From the NCBI GenBank assembly GCA_964625015.1, contig CAZUZI010000003.1, forward strand, positions 1-64,000: a DNA stretch of 64,000 nt, written 5' to 3'. Each line of letters begins with the position of its first letter. The first letter of the stretch is position 1. The DNA comes from UBA5209 sp964625015. Its GTDB lineage: Bacteria; Patescibacteriota; Dojkabacteria; SC72. Below, in pieces: positions 53,823 through 63,048 of the stretch. The notes beneath the pieces were generated by a model, which was not told the DNA's origin, did not search any database, and was given only the letters and a program-made list of their open reading frames with translations. Made by a program: the position numbers and the translations under genes.

Positions 53823-54230
53823 ATGTACGAAGAAATAATTGGAAAAATAAAGACAATAATCCCTGATGATGCCAAAGCACAGGAAATGTTTGAGCTCATA
53901 ACCGAGGATGTCTTTGAGAATCTATTCTCTCAATTAGCAGATATCTCTACGGATGAAGAGCTTAAAACATTTGAAACAAGATTAACAGAAGCAAAATCTC
54001 CAGAACACTTACAAACAATGATAAATGAAATAGCTGTAACAGTATATGGAGATAACTATCAAGAACAAATTAAGAGCGACTATATCTCTTTAATCGAAGA
54101 AATGACAAAGAATATACAGCAAGCTAATGATCTAATATCAAGATCCCAAAACGGTGATCAGGCTGCAACAGAGTTATTAAAGAAAGCTCAGCAGACAGAT
54201 ACATATAGATCAACTGTATCCAATCAATAG
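53823..54230 (+). CDS. Small acidic helical protein
   Basis: A 135-residue protein of unknown family, all helical in appearance and strongly acidic, with IIPDDAKAQEMFELITEDVFENLF and LISLIEEMTKNIQQANDLI-type segments (the latter reads SDYISLIEEMTKNIQQANDL). No signal peptide or membrane helix. Located 17 bp after the coiled-coil/membrane gene and probably cotranscribed; it ends before a bidirectional-looking hairpin shared with the convergent recombinase gene. Possibly a DUF5663-type CPR protein, but I am not sure. Confidence 0.75.
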   Translation: MYEEIIGKIKTIIPDDAKAQEMFELITEDVFENLFSQLADISTDEELKTFETRLTEAKSPEHLQTMINEIAVTVYGDNYQEQIKSDYISLIEEMTKNIQQANDLISRSQNGDQAATELLKKAQQTDTYRSTVSNQ

Positions 54231-54254
54231 TGTAATTTCTCAATATGAACTTTT

Positions 54255-54285
54255 AAACCATCCTATTTCAAAGGATGGTTTTTTC
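54255..54285 (+). terminator. Terminator between the acidic protein and the recombinase
   Basis: AAACCATCC (54255-54263) pairs with GGATGGTTT (54273-54281), 9-base loop, followed by T. The recombinase stop codon (54263-54265) lies inside the hairpin, so the two convergent genes share it. Confidence 0.8.
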
Positions 54286-55687
54286 TTACTGTTTCCTCTG
54301 CAAATTTCTCACTAGCATGTACATATCTAGTTGTTGTATCTAAGCTTTCATGACCAAGGAGTACTTGTAATGCAGCTGGACTAGCACCTTCTTGTGCAAG
54401 GTATGTAGCAAAACCATGCCTTAGACTATGTGCAGATGTAGGTATTTGTATTCCTAATCTCTTTCTGTATTCTGCAATTTTTTCTTGGAAATAGTTAATT
54501 GATATTCTTGCATTAGGTCTCTTAGTTCTTAAACCAGAGAAAGGAATAAATAGGGCAGGGGAGTCAAATTTTTCAAGGAATTTATTCTTTCTATAATTCT
54601 CCACAAGAGAGATATACTTCCTGTTTTCTGAATCAAAAACTTCTAAATTTAAACCTTTAGAATCTCCAGCTGTTTCATGATGTTTCACGGAGTTACTGTT
54701 TTTCTCTAGACCAAGATCATTAAACAAACTATCTATATTACCAGGTTGTTCACTTTTATCCCTATCAGAGAAAGCATGCTCTAATCTTAATCTTAAATAT
54801 TTGTTTAACCAATTTAAAGCTCTTGGTGTTAAAAATATTGTCCTTTCCTTACGACCCTTACCAGTAATATATATCTTACCCTCAGTATTTAGTTGTTCTA
54901 AGTTAAGATTTATTAACTCTGAAATACGCATACCGGAAGCAAAAAGCATTTCTAACATACATCTATTCCTAAGTGCAATTTTTTCATCCTTTTCGAATTC
55001 CATTGGAGACTCAATTAACTTCACTAATTCTTCAAAAGATGCAACCTTCTTTATCTTCTTATCAGCCTTAACCATTGTAATTGCATCTGGAGGCAATGGA
55101 ATATCTAAATCCCAACTAATCCTAAATTTTAGATATGATCTAAGTGCAGACAACATCCTATTGATACTTCTTTCATCTAAACCGTGATCAGATCTAGCTC
55201 TAGAGTTTAATGGTCTTTCTAGAATTCCCAAAGATCCATATACCTTACCGTATACCTTTGTTAGAAAGTCATCCTCATATACCTCATCAGTCTGATTTAG
55301 CATACCTTCATCAATTTGGGAATTGTTTACAGGTGTATTCATACCCTCAGAGGCATTCACGGGCATTACAGAGCCTCTCAGCGCGTCGCTATTATTTTCC
55401 GCTGTATTAAAACCATTTCTCGTATATTCCAACCTGATTCTATCTAAATCTTTAAGATGATTACCGCTTTTTAGATATCCTTTGTAGTTAGAAACATTCT
55501 CCTTACTTAAAGCTTTAAACTGAATATCATTAAAATGCAAATACACACCAAATATAGCCAGATCTCTTGCATAATTAACAACTGTTTGAAAGCTGTAACT
55601 GTTATTCTGTAAATCAAGTAAATACTTATCCTGTTCAGGAAGCTTAGGTATACTTTGAAGCATTTCTTTTCTTGTATTTCCATTCAT
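54263..55687 (-). CDS. Xer-type tyrosine recombinase with two insertions
   Basis: A 474-residue tyrosine recombinase; XerC/D are near 300. An N-terminal SAM-like core-binding domain (about 20-85), then an insert (about 90-165, Asn/Ser/Glu-rich), the rest of that domain, and the catalytic domain with Arg254 (GMRISEL), Lys277 (GKGRKERTIFL), His420/Arg423 (HSLRHGFATYL), His446 (LLGHESL) and nucleophile Tyr455 (TTTRYVHAS). A second insert of about 70 residues lies at 305-375 before the second catalytic block. All catalytic residues are intact. It could be the chromosome-dimer resolvase of the genome or a mobile-element enzyme; no attachment site was proven. Confidence 0.92.
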   Translation of the reverse strand: MNGNTRKEMLQSIPKLPEQDKYLLDLQNNSYSFQTVVNYARDLAIFGVYLHFNDIQFKALSKENVSNYKGYLKSGNHLKDLDRIRLEYTRNGFNTAENNSDALRGSVMPVNASEGMNTPVNNSQIDEGMLNQTDEVYEDDFLTKVYGKVYGSLGILERPLNSRARSDHGLDERSINRMLSALRSYLKFRISWDLDIPLPPDAITMVKADKKIKKVASFEELVKLIESPMEFEKDEKIALRNRCMLEMLFASGMRISELINLNLEQLNTEGKIYITGKGRKERTIFLTPRALNWLNKYLRLRLEHAFSDRDKSEQPGNIDSLFNDLGLEKNSNSVKHHETAGDSKGLNLEVFDSENRKYISLVENYRKNKFLEKFDSPALFIPFSGLRTKRPNARISINYFQEKIAEYRKRLGIQIPTSAHSLRHGFATYLAQEGASPAALQVLLGHESLDTTTRYVHASEKFAEETVRKNHPLK

Positions 55688-56155
55688 ATATGTATATTAA
55701 TCTAAAAATTTTTTAAATCAAAGTAGGGGGTAAAAGAATTTTTAAGTAGAAAGATTTTCTAAAAGGGCATATTTAAATAAGAAATAAAATAGTTAAACAA
55801 CTAAAGTAATTATTTCTTTTTTCAATCATTTATAAATATATAAATAAACACATTTAACCATTAAATTCTGTACTCCCCCAAGTTAGCAGATACAGGACCG
55901 CATATAAGGACGATTATACTCGGTTGTATATTACAGTTAATTGTAACAATTTGCAATAGAGTATAGGTAGAACACCCACCACTTAAGTAATCGATAATAA
56001 AAAAAATAATTAACCACTAACCCATTAGTATTATTTGATTCACAGACAAGAGAGTATTAGCAGAATGTTATCCACACTGATAACTATAGGATATCTAGGC
56101 ACTGTGAAACTATGGGCTTATCAGGAGAACTACCCCACCCCCTACTCTTAATAAT
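55688..56155. promoter_or_regulatory. 468-bp noncoding region upstream of the recombinase gene
   Basis: AT-rich, no plausible ORF. It contains a perfect DnaA-box sequence (56068-56076), the inverted pair TTACA/TGTAA around 55933-55948, the interlocked pairs TTCACAG (56039-56045)/CTGTGAA (56102-56108) and CTGATAA (56077-56083)/TTATCAG (56118-56124), and a small hairpin ACTAA/TTAGT near 56016-56029. It is upstream of the recombinase on the minus strand and downstream of the membrane-protein gene. Confidence 0.55.
56068..56076 (+). promoter_or_regulatory. Perfect DnaA-box sequence
   Basis: TTATCCACA, identical to the bacterial DnaA box consensus, in a noncoding region with inverted repeats. A single 9-base match can be chance; I saw no other clear boxes in this spacer. 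Confidence 0.4.
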
Positions 56156-56983
56156 CTATGAAAAAATATTGAGTACAAAATTAAGTGCAGTTATCCCAAT
56201 TAATATAAAAATATATAGAATTAACTGCCAATTCTTACCTGTATCTGTACTCTTCATATTTGCGATCCCAATACCAACAAAGTACCCCACTGCTGGACTT
56301 AAAACTGAAACCTCATGTACAACACCTGAAAGAAAAGATGAGAGAAACATAAAGATAACAAGGAGAGAAACTAAAATACTCTTTCTATTTAAAAGCAATC
56401 CAGAGAAACCTAAATTCCTTAAATGGATATATACAAGATAGAAGACAAGAAGAAAAACCAAAGGTAAAAGAATATATATTGGAAGCTGAAGTGCGAGAAT
56501 ACCAAAGGTGATAAAAAAGAGTGTAAAGGTTGTAACAATATATGAGGTTGTTCTCGCAACATTTACTAAAGGAATATCCTTATACAAACTAACATTAAAA
56601 ACATTGGACATTAGGAACGAGACATATGTACCTACAAATACAATACCTATGATTAACAGAAGTAGTAATCCTTCATATAAACGACTAAATTTCTGGATAA
56701 AGAATAGCTGAACAAATAGGTATTCTGAAACTACAAAAAGTGCAGATTGAACAAGGAAAGGAATAGATCTAAATTTAACCTGGAAATTAAATGCCCATAT
56801 TAAACCAATTACAGAAATACCAAAATATACAGCAGCTGTCAGTATTGTTCTTAGAATATCACCATCATTTACCTTAAGTATAGTTTGAACAAACAGAGAC
56901 AAGGCAATTAAAAGAGAAATAGATATTAACTTCCCCCTCTTTACTGCATCTTCATTTGTATTGATTACTTTTTCACCTATCAT
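56156..56983 (-). CDS. Unknown polytopic membrane protein
   Basis: A 275-residue protein with about eight hydrophobic helices spread over the length, few charged residues within them, and no recognisable motif. The start is at the 4-base overlap with ruvB and so is cotranscribed at the end of the ruvC-ruvA-ruvB block. Transporter or channel cannot be distinguished. Confidence 0.75.
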   Translation of the reverse strand: MIGEKVINTNEDAVKRGKLISISLLIALSLFVQTILKVNDGDILRTILTAAVYFGISVIGLIWAFNFQVKFRSIPFLVQSALFVVSEYLFVQLFFIQKFSRLYEGLLLLLIIGIVFVGTYVSFLMSNVFNVSLYKDIPLVNVARTTSYIVTTFTLFFITFGILALQLPIYILLPLVFLLVFYLVYIHLRNLGFSGLLLNRKSILVSLLVIFMFLSSFLSGVVHEVSVLSPAVGYFVGIGIANMKSTDTGKNWQLILYIFILIGITALNFVLNIFS

Positions 56984-58005
56984 AACCTTTCAACATATTT
57001 TATACCCTTCGGAGTCAATACCCTACCCCTTGAGGTCCTCTTTATCAAACCACTCTTCATAAGAAATGGTTCATGCACATCTGTAACGGTAGAAATATCC
57101 TCTGAGACAGAGGCTGATAAAGTAGATAACCCAACAGGCCCTCCCTCAAAGTTAAAATACATAACTTTAAGAATCTCCCTATCAATACCCTCTAGCCCTA
57201 AGTCATCAATACCTAGTAAATCCATTGTACTTTTAACGATATCCATATTAACAACTTTCGTATTAATATTTTGAGCATAATCACGAACCCTGCGAAGTAA
57301 TCTAAGGCCAACCCTAGCTGTCCCCCTCGAACCGTCAGATACAGCCTTAAGAGCTTCAAGTTCAATCTCAATATCCCAAAGATTAGATGCTCTCCTCAAT
57401 ATCTCTATCATATCCTCTTGCTCGAAGAAATCCAATCTCTGAATTAATCCAAATCTGTCCCTCATTGGACTACTTATTTTACCAATTTGTGTTGTTGCCC
57501 CTATGAGTGTAAAAGGCTCTAAGTTCAATCTAATCGTTTTAGCAGAAGGTCCCTTACCCATTACAATATCCAATGCCCTATCCTCCATTGCAGGATATAG
57601 TATTTCCTCAACGACCCTAGAGAGCCTATGTATTTCATCAATAAAGAGAACATCATTAGCCTTAAGATTTGTCAAAATTGCTGCGAGATCTCCCTGCCTT
57701 TCTATTGCAGGCCCTGAGGTAATTCTAATAGAGCTACCGATCTCATTTGCAATAGCTAACGCGAATGTAGTCTTTCCAAGACCAGGAGGACCATAAAAAA
57801 GGATATGATCAACAACCTCATTTCTTTTTTTCGCAGAGGTTATCATCATCCTAAGTGTCTCTTTCTCCTGTTTACGACCAACTATCTCATCAAACTTACT
57901 TGGTCTAATTTTAATCTCAGACTCATCAGGATCAGATTTCCTTATTAGAACCTTACTATCTCTTAATTCATTTTTCTTTTCTGTGGTTTTACTTGATTTA
58001 ATCAT
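56980..58005 (-). CDS. ruvB: Holliday junction helicase motor RuvB
   Basis: A 341-residue AAA+ protein: RPSKFDEIVGRKQEKETL start, Walker A GPPGLGKTT, Walker B LFIDEIHRL, sensor 1 LIGATT, arginine finger region SPMRDRFGLIQRL, and the C-terminal winged-helix end GLIKRTSRGRVLTPKG. Normal length apart from a 30-residue charged N-terminal extension. It follows ruvA by 3 bp and acts with RuvA to drive branch migration. Confidence 0.97.
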   Translation of the reverse strand: MIKSSKTTEKKNELRDSKVLIRKSDPDESEIKIRPSKFDEIVGRKQEKETLRMMITSAKKRNEVVDHILFYGPPGLGKTTFALAIANEIGSSIRITSGPAIERQGDLAAILTNLKANDVLFIDEIHRLSRVVEEILYPAMEDRALDIVMGKGPSAKTIRLNLEPFTLIGATTQIGKISSPMRDRFGLIQRLDFFEQEDMIEILRRASNLWDIEIELEALKAVSDGSRGTARVGLRLLRRVRDYAQNINTKVVNMDIVKSTMDLLGIDDLGLEGIDREILKVMYFNFEGGPVGLSTLSASVSEDISTVTDVHEPFLMKSGLIKRTSRGRVLTPKGIKYVERL

Positions 58006-58008
58006 ATA

Positions 58009-58593
58009 CTACTGAGCAAGAACATTACGAATTAAATTCTCAATTTCGATATCTTCTTTCTGTAAGATCTCCTCTGCCCTATTCATACTTTCATCAAGAG
58101 ATCTACCAGCATATCCTAGTGACTTCAACGCCTCCTTTAGCTCTTTCAATTTCTCACTGTTATGCTTACCAGCATCTTCCTTATCAAAATCTATCTTACC
58201 CCTTAACTCCAATATTATCTTCTGTGCACCTTTGCTTCCTAATCCAGAGACTTTACTTAAACTCTTAGAATCGCCATCCATTACAAGTTCCTTAATTTTT
58301 GCGATGTCATATGTAGAAAGTATAGAGATAGCTACCTTTGGACCAACACCAGATACAGTAAGTAACTGCTCAAAGAAATCTCTCTCTTGTTCTGTATTAA
58401 ACCCATACAGAGATTGACTATCCTCTCTAACTTGAAAGCTAGTAAAAAGATATATATCAGAGCCCTTCTCTAAGAATTTAAACAGTGATGTTACATACAC
58501 CCGATACCCGATACCACTTGAAAGTAATACTTCCACAAAGTTTATCTTCCCCATATTGTTCTTAAGTACTTTACCAGATATATATGAAATCAT
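58009..58593 (-). CDS. ruvA: Holliday junction DNA-binding protein RuvA
   Basis: A 194-residue protein with OB-fold N-terminal domain (MISYISGKVL, VLLSSGIGYRVYVTS), two helix-hairpin-helix motifs (LLTVSGVGPKVAISIL and LSKVSGLGSKGAQKIILELRGK) and a C-terminal RuvB-binding domain (LKEALKSLGYAGRSLDE). Length normal. Tetramers bind Holliday junctions and load RuvB. Confidence 0.97.
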   Translation of the reverse strand: MISYISGKVLKNNMGKINFVEVLLSSGIGYRVYVTSLFKFLEKGSDIYLFTSFQVREDSQSLYGFNTEQERDFFEQLLTVSGVGPKVAISILSTYDIAKIKELVMDGDSKSLSKVSGLGSKGAQKIILELRGKIDFDKEDAGKHNSEKLKELKEALKSLGYAGRSLDESMNRAEEILQKEDIEIENLIRNVLAQ

Positions 58594-58613
58594 ATTAAAA
58601 CAATATTACCATA

Positions 58614-59105
58614 TTAATTAACAATACTATTCATTTTGTACCTATCAAAGCAAGCAATTGCAATCGCGATGGCATCTGCAACATCGTCTGGTTTTGGAAT
58701 CTCATCTAAATTGCAAATCAATTTTACATTCTCCTGAACCTGTTTTTTGTTAGCTTTACCGTATCCAGATATACTACTTTTTACCTGCAATGGGGTAAAT
58801 TCAAGTATTGGAAGGTTACCTTCTTCTAATACAAGTAACACAACTCCCCTAGCCTCTCCAACTACGATTGCAGTCTTTGCATTATTATAGAAAAGCAATG
58901 TCTCTATACCACAGACATCAGGCTTGAATTCAGTAACAATACTTTTCATATCCTGATATATCTCTTTTAATCTCTCTGATACAGTTAATCCTTTCTCTGT
59001 TAATATTGCACCGTAATCAACAGCGTGTGGTATACCACTGTCATCAAAATCAACTATTGACCACCCGGTGATTGCTAAGCCGGGATCTATTCCTAATATT
59101 CTCAT
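58614..59105 (-). CDS. ruvC: Holliday junction endonuclease RuvC
   Basis: A 163-residue RNase H-fold resolvase: MRILGIDPGLAITGWSIVDF with the first catalytic Asp, CGIETLLFYNNAKTAIVVG with the catalytic Glu, and PKPDDVADAIAIAIAC with the final acidic pair. I chose the ATG at 59105 (MRILGIDPG); an upstream in-frame ATG at 59120 adds five residues. It resolves junctions after RuvAB branch migration and is first in ruvC-ruvA-ruvB. Confidence 0.96.
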   Translation of the reverse strand: MRILGIDPGLAITGWSIVDFDDSGIPHAVDYGAILTEKGLTVSERLKEIYQDMKSIVTEFKPDVCGIETLLFYNNAKTAIVVGEARGVVLLVLEEGNLPILEFTPLQVKSSISGYGKANKKQVQENVKLICNLDEIPKPDDVADAIAIAIACFDRYKMNSIVN

Positions 59106-59140
59106 ACAGTATGATACCATTTATCTAGAATAGTAACCTA

Positions 59141-59647
59141 CTAACCATTTACAAATTCTTTGTAACCAGGGGTATCATATAAACTCTCAAAATTTACAAG
59201 AGTATACAAACGGTAAGTTCCTTCTAAATCTTCAACTTGTAAAAGATCTCCCTCTGGAAACTCTGAGAGCTTGTTATATATCTCTTCTCTTGGGTTTTGA
59301 CTATTTTTAATTTCTCCATCTTCTGTATGTAAAATACCTAGATTATGCAAAAATGTTAATGCAATCATACGATCTATCACTTCTGGATTGATCTCGTATA
59401 CAATAGATGGAGGGAGGGTTTCTTCATTTGAAACATAGTAGATTGGTTTCGCAAGAAAGTCTCCTCTTTTATCTACAATCGTTTGAAATATATCCTCAGC
59501 TTCATCGTTAAATCTACCCCTCCTGATAACAGAGGTACTTATCGTCCTAATAATCCACATATCTAAAAGAGCCTTACATCTTTCAAACTTCTCCTCATCA
59601 CTTCTATCGTCTCTCACTCTGATAAAACTATCCTTAATATCTGACAT
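59141..59647 (-). CDS. Unknown soluble protein
   Basis: A 168-residue protein of unknown family, acidic, mixed alpha/beta in appearance, without a membrane segment or signal peptide. It contains CKALLDMWIIRTISTSVIRRG and a MIALTFLHNLGILHTEDGEI segment. It lies between the yebC-like gene and ruvC on the same strand, 24 bp from yebC and about 35 bp from ruvC, so is probably cotranscribed. No function can be assigned. Confidence 0.75.
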   Translation of the reverse strand: MSDIKDSFIRVRDDRSDEEKFERCKALLDMWIIRTISTSVIRRGRFNDEAEDIFQTIVDKRGDFLAKPIYYVSNEETLPPSIVYEINPEVIDRMIALTFLHNLGILHTEDGEIKNSQNPREEIYNKLSEFPEGDLLQVEDLEGTYRLYTLVNFESLYDTPGYKEFVNG

Positions 59648-59671
59648 ATTACTTAGTATAAATTTATATAC

Positions 59672-60454
59672 CTATGACAAATCACTCCATACATCCTGAA
59701 CATCATCATTGTCCTCCAATTCCTCAATTGCAATATTGGCTTTCTCTAAATCTCTATCAATTAATGTCTTTGTCATTTTAGGCTCCTTTATAATCAAAGC
59801 ATCATCAAGTACATAACCCATATCTGTAATAGCATCTCGAACTTTTGCCAAATCAGTATACTTTGTATATACCTCTAGGCCCTGTATATTACCCTCTAAA
59901 TCGACTTCAGAGATATCCATAACTCCATCTATATCCATTATATTCATCATAACTTCATCCTTATCTTTTTGAACAAATATATCATCCTGTCCATACTTTT
60001 CTGACTTCTGCATAATTCCACATTTAACAACAACAAGACCTTTCGTATCAAAATTCCAAGACACACTCCCCTCTGTAGCTAATGTACCACCAAAATTTTC
60101 AAAGATCTGCCTTAAATCAGCAACTGTTCTATTTTTATTATCAGTCAATGTATCAACAACAAGCTGAATACCACTAGGTCCAAATCCTTCATATGTTACC
60201 TCCTCAAAGGCAACACCATTACTACCCTCACCTGTACCTTTAGAGATCGCTTTCTCAATTCTATCAATTGGAAAACCAGCATTCTTTGCCTTATCTATGT
60301 ACATTCTAAGAGTAGGATTCATACTCACATCTCCCCCACCCAACCTTGCGGCATGAGTTATCTGGGTAGAGAGCTTAGAGAACACCTTACCTTTCTTCGC
60401 ATCATTAATAGCTTTCTTGTGTTTAATTGTTGACCATTTAGAGTGTCCAGACAT
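59672..60454 (-). CDS. YebC/PmpR-family protein
   Basis: A 260-residue protein with the diagnostic start MSGHSKWSTIKHKK, MNPTLRMYIDKAKNAGFP, and EGFGPSGIQLVVDTLTDNKNRT segments (quoted in parts), and the GGTLATEGSVSW motif. YebC proteins bind DNA, act as regulators in several bacteria, and some relieve ribosome stalling; YebC upstream of ruvC is a widespread order, retained here with one unknown gene between. Slightly longer than usual (about 245), with an acidic C-terminus. Confidence 0.93.
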   Translation of the reverse strand: MSGHSKWSTIKHKKAINDAKKGKVFSKLSTQITHAARLGGGDVSMNPTLRMYIDKAKNAGFPIDRIEKAISKGTGEGSNGVAFEEVTYEGFGPSGIQLVVDTLTDNKNRTVADLRQIFENFGGTLATEGSVSWNFDTKGLVVVKCGIMQKSEKYGQDDIFVQKDKDEVMMNIMDIDGVMDISEVDLEGNIQGLEVYTKYTDLAKVRDAITDMGYVLDDALIIKEPKMTKTLIDRDLEKANIAIEELEDNDDVQDVWSDLS

Positions 60455-60559
60455 ATTTAGTATATAAACAAAATATATTTACTTGCTGATTTTACCACTT
60501 TTTATACTCTCCTTGAAAGAGAGAAACCCCTAAAACACAACAATTCTGATGCATTCGAA

Positions 60560-63019
60560 CTATGAAGTAGAAGAGACCTCTACCTTTGAAACCTGCTCTT
60601 TTTTGCTAAGAGCTCTATTACCTTTTTCACTATATGCCTGATTACTCCATCTACTGATCTTGTCCTCTATTATATCCTTTGAGATACCATATTTTTCTCT
60701 AGATAGGGCAATTACCTTATCTCTTAAACCGAAAGGTTCAAACCTTGGAGGAAGAGATCTTGCACTAAATGTGTTAGATGTCATCCCATCTACACAAAGT
60801 TTGATATACATAGAATGTGCATCCAAAGAAACTAAGTCTGCAGATGAGACATTAGGAGCAAACTCCTTCTCAAGTATAGAGGCATCTGCCTGGCTTACTA
60901 CAAATGAACCCAATGTTCCAACATTACCAAAGATAGCTTGTCTTACTGTTAAAGGTAATTGATCAATATACTGATTGGTCATACATAAATCTAATTTAAA
61001 CTTCCTAGCTTCCGAAAGTATCTTTGCAAAAGAATCTGTAGCAAAATTCTGGAATTCATCAACAAAAAGGAAAAAGTCATTCCTATCATCAGCATGCATA
61101 TCTACTCTCTCCAATGCAGTAGACTGAAGTCTAGTAATGATCATACCACCGAGCAAAGATGCTGTCTCTTCTCCAAGTTTTCCCTGAGCAAGATTAACAA
61201 GAAGAATCTTTTTGTTATCCATAATCTCTCTTAAATCTATCGTGGACTTTACCTGCCCCACTATATTTCTTGTTACAGCAGAAGATATAAATCTACCCAC
61301 CTTATTCTGTATTGGAGATACAGCCTCTGAAAGAAGTTTCTGATTCTGAGACATCTGTGCATATTCATCTTCCCAGAACTTAACAAGGATTGGATCATTA
61401 ACTTGCTTGAGGATAAACTTACGATAGTTCTTGTCTAACAGCAATCTGGTTACAGAAAGAAGTGTTGTACCCTGAGCTTCAAGTGCAGTTGCAACTGTAT
61501 TTGTAAGGATATACTGTAGCCTAGGGCCCCAAGAATCACCAAACTGCTTTTTGAATACCTCAACTACACCATCAGCAATTAAATCTCTCTGAGCACTATC
61601 TTTAAGCTCAAGGAGATTAAAACCGATAGGGTATTGAGTATCTGTAGGATTAAAATATATTACATCATCGACTCTCTCTGGAGGAATAAAATCAAGAAGC
61701 TCCTCTACAGTCTCTCCGTGTGGATCAACAATACATGCGCCATCACCACGAAGAATATCTGATATAAACATATTCTTAAATACTGTAGACTTACCAACAC
61801 CTGTCTTACCTAGAATATAAAAATGCTTTCTTCTATCCTCTCTCTTTATACCGAAATCCACCTTATTTCCTCTGTAATCAGTCTCAGCAAATACCGTAAC
61901 ACCATCCTCGTTGGATTTAGGAAGATTCATAGGAGGTTCTAACTTCTTTGATCTACTCCATGCGATATTTGGAGTCTCAACAGAGATATTAGGCATATGA
62001 TACAGAGAGGCAAGCTCTTCAATATTAAGAATATCTAATACATCTGCGGAAAGGTATCTTCTAACATAATCATTATATATATCTTGACCACTCTTTGTTG
62101 GAACAGAATGCACAAAAGTATTAAGGTGAGCAGTTGTAAACTGCTTAAAACTTGCAACAATATCCCTAAGTATCTGTTCACTCTCTATCTGTGTTGGAGC
62201 TTTTGTAACAATCCTAATACTAAACTCAAAACCTAGCTTAAGCATCTTGTTCTCAATCTCACTCAATTCCTCTTCTTGTCCAGGCTCCAATTTTACAACC
62301 TCTTTCTTTGGAACATCATCAGCAGGATTTGTAATTGCCCTACCAACACCAGAAAGAAATGTAGAAACCTTATCTAAGAAACTTTCTCCATATGGATTCT
62401 TTCCTTCACGAATCGATGTAATATATTTTTTTGAATTAGCCTGCCAATAGTTTGAAACTGGCCTAACAAGAATCTGAATCCATGCATTGCTACCCAATTT
62501 TAAATCTGAGATAGCACCAGTAATAGCTGCAAGAGGATCAACCTCAAAATTTCTAAATGTCTTTATAGGAAATATCAAATCTTTTTCAAACTCTACCTCC
62601 CCTGTCGTAACGAAAAGTGGCATATCACTTTTCTTGCTAGTGTAATCATTCACATATCGGATATCTGCGTTAGGATACTGTGCATATATTTGCCCTTCTA
62701 TGAACTTTGCGAGATTTTGAGAAACAACAACGAAAAACTTTATACCATCATCTCCACTAGATGCAATCTCAAAACTTATTAAATCATACGATTTAACAGA
62801 ATCGCCCAATATTCCATGAATAGAAGCAAACATCTGCTCAGCTGCAAGGGGGGTCTTATCATTCTCCCTAGGAACAAGAATTTGCATAACAAGAGGATTT
62901 CGGACCTCTTCTAATACATCTACCTTGCTCTCACTCTTGTTGTTAACAAAAACAAAAAGAAATAGGGAAAAACCTACACCAAGTATTAAGAGTAATCCAA
63001 TTACAGTTACCATTATCAT
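60560..63019 (-). CDS. VirD4/TraD-like ATPase with an N-terminal membrane anchor
   Basis: An 819-residue protein. A membrane helix at the N-terminus (VTVIGLLLILGVGFSLFLFVFV), a large DUF-like domain of about 350 residues, then a RecA-like ATPase: Walker A LGKTGVGKSTVFKNM, CIVDPHGETVEELL, and Walker B FLFVDEFQNFATDSF. The C-terminal TraG/TraD recognition motif follows (MTNQYIDQLPLTVRQAIFGN). This is the coupling-protein/HerA-FtsK class that threads DNA or proteins across membranes. No relaxase or VirB-type pilus genes are nearby, so a stand-alone DNA-translocation or surface-export role is possible; CPR genomes carry such stand-alone copies. Confidence 0.88.
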   Translation of the reverse strand: MIMVTVIGLLLILGVGFSLFLFVFVNNKSESKVDVLEEVRNPLVMQILVPRENDKTPLAAEQMFASIHGILGDSVKSYDLISFEIASSGDDGIKFFVVVSQNLAKFIEGQIYAQYPNADIRYVNDYTSKKSDMPLFVTTGEVEFEKDLIFPIKTFRNFEVDPLAAITGAISDLKLGSNAWIQILVRPVSNYWQANSKKYITSIREGKNPYGESFLDKVSTFLSGVGRAITNPADDVPKKEVVKLEPGQEEELSEIENKMLKLGFEFSIRIVTKAPTQIESEQILRDIVASFKQFTTAHLNTFVHSVPTKSGQDIYNDYVRRYLSADVLDILNIEELASLYHMPNISVETPNIAWSRSKKLEPPMNLPKSNEDGVTVFAETDYRGNKVDFGIKREDRRKHFYILGKTGVGKSTVFKNMFISDILRGDGACIVDPHGETVEELLDFIPPERVDDVIYFNPTDTQYPIGFNLLELKDSAQRDLIADGVVEVFKKQFGDSWGPRLQYILTNTVATALEAQGTTLLSVTRLLLDKNYRKFILKQVNDPILVKFWEDEYAQMSQNQKLLSEAVSPIQNKVGRFISSAVTRNIVGQVKSTIDLREIMDNKKILLVNLAQGKLGEETASLLGGMIITRLQSTALERVDMHADDRNDFFLFVDEFQNFATDSFAKILSEARKFKLDLCMTNQYIDQLPLTVRQAIFGNVGTLGSFVVSQADASILEKEFAPNVSSADLVSLDAHSMYIKLCVDGMTSNTFSARSLPPRFEPFGLRDKVIALSREKYGISKDIIEDKISRWSNQAYSEKGNRALSKKEQVSKVEVSSTS

Positions 63020-63048
63020 ATTCAGTATTCTACATTAGAAAAAACAAT

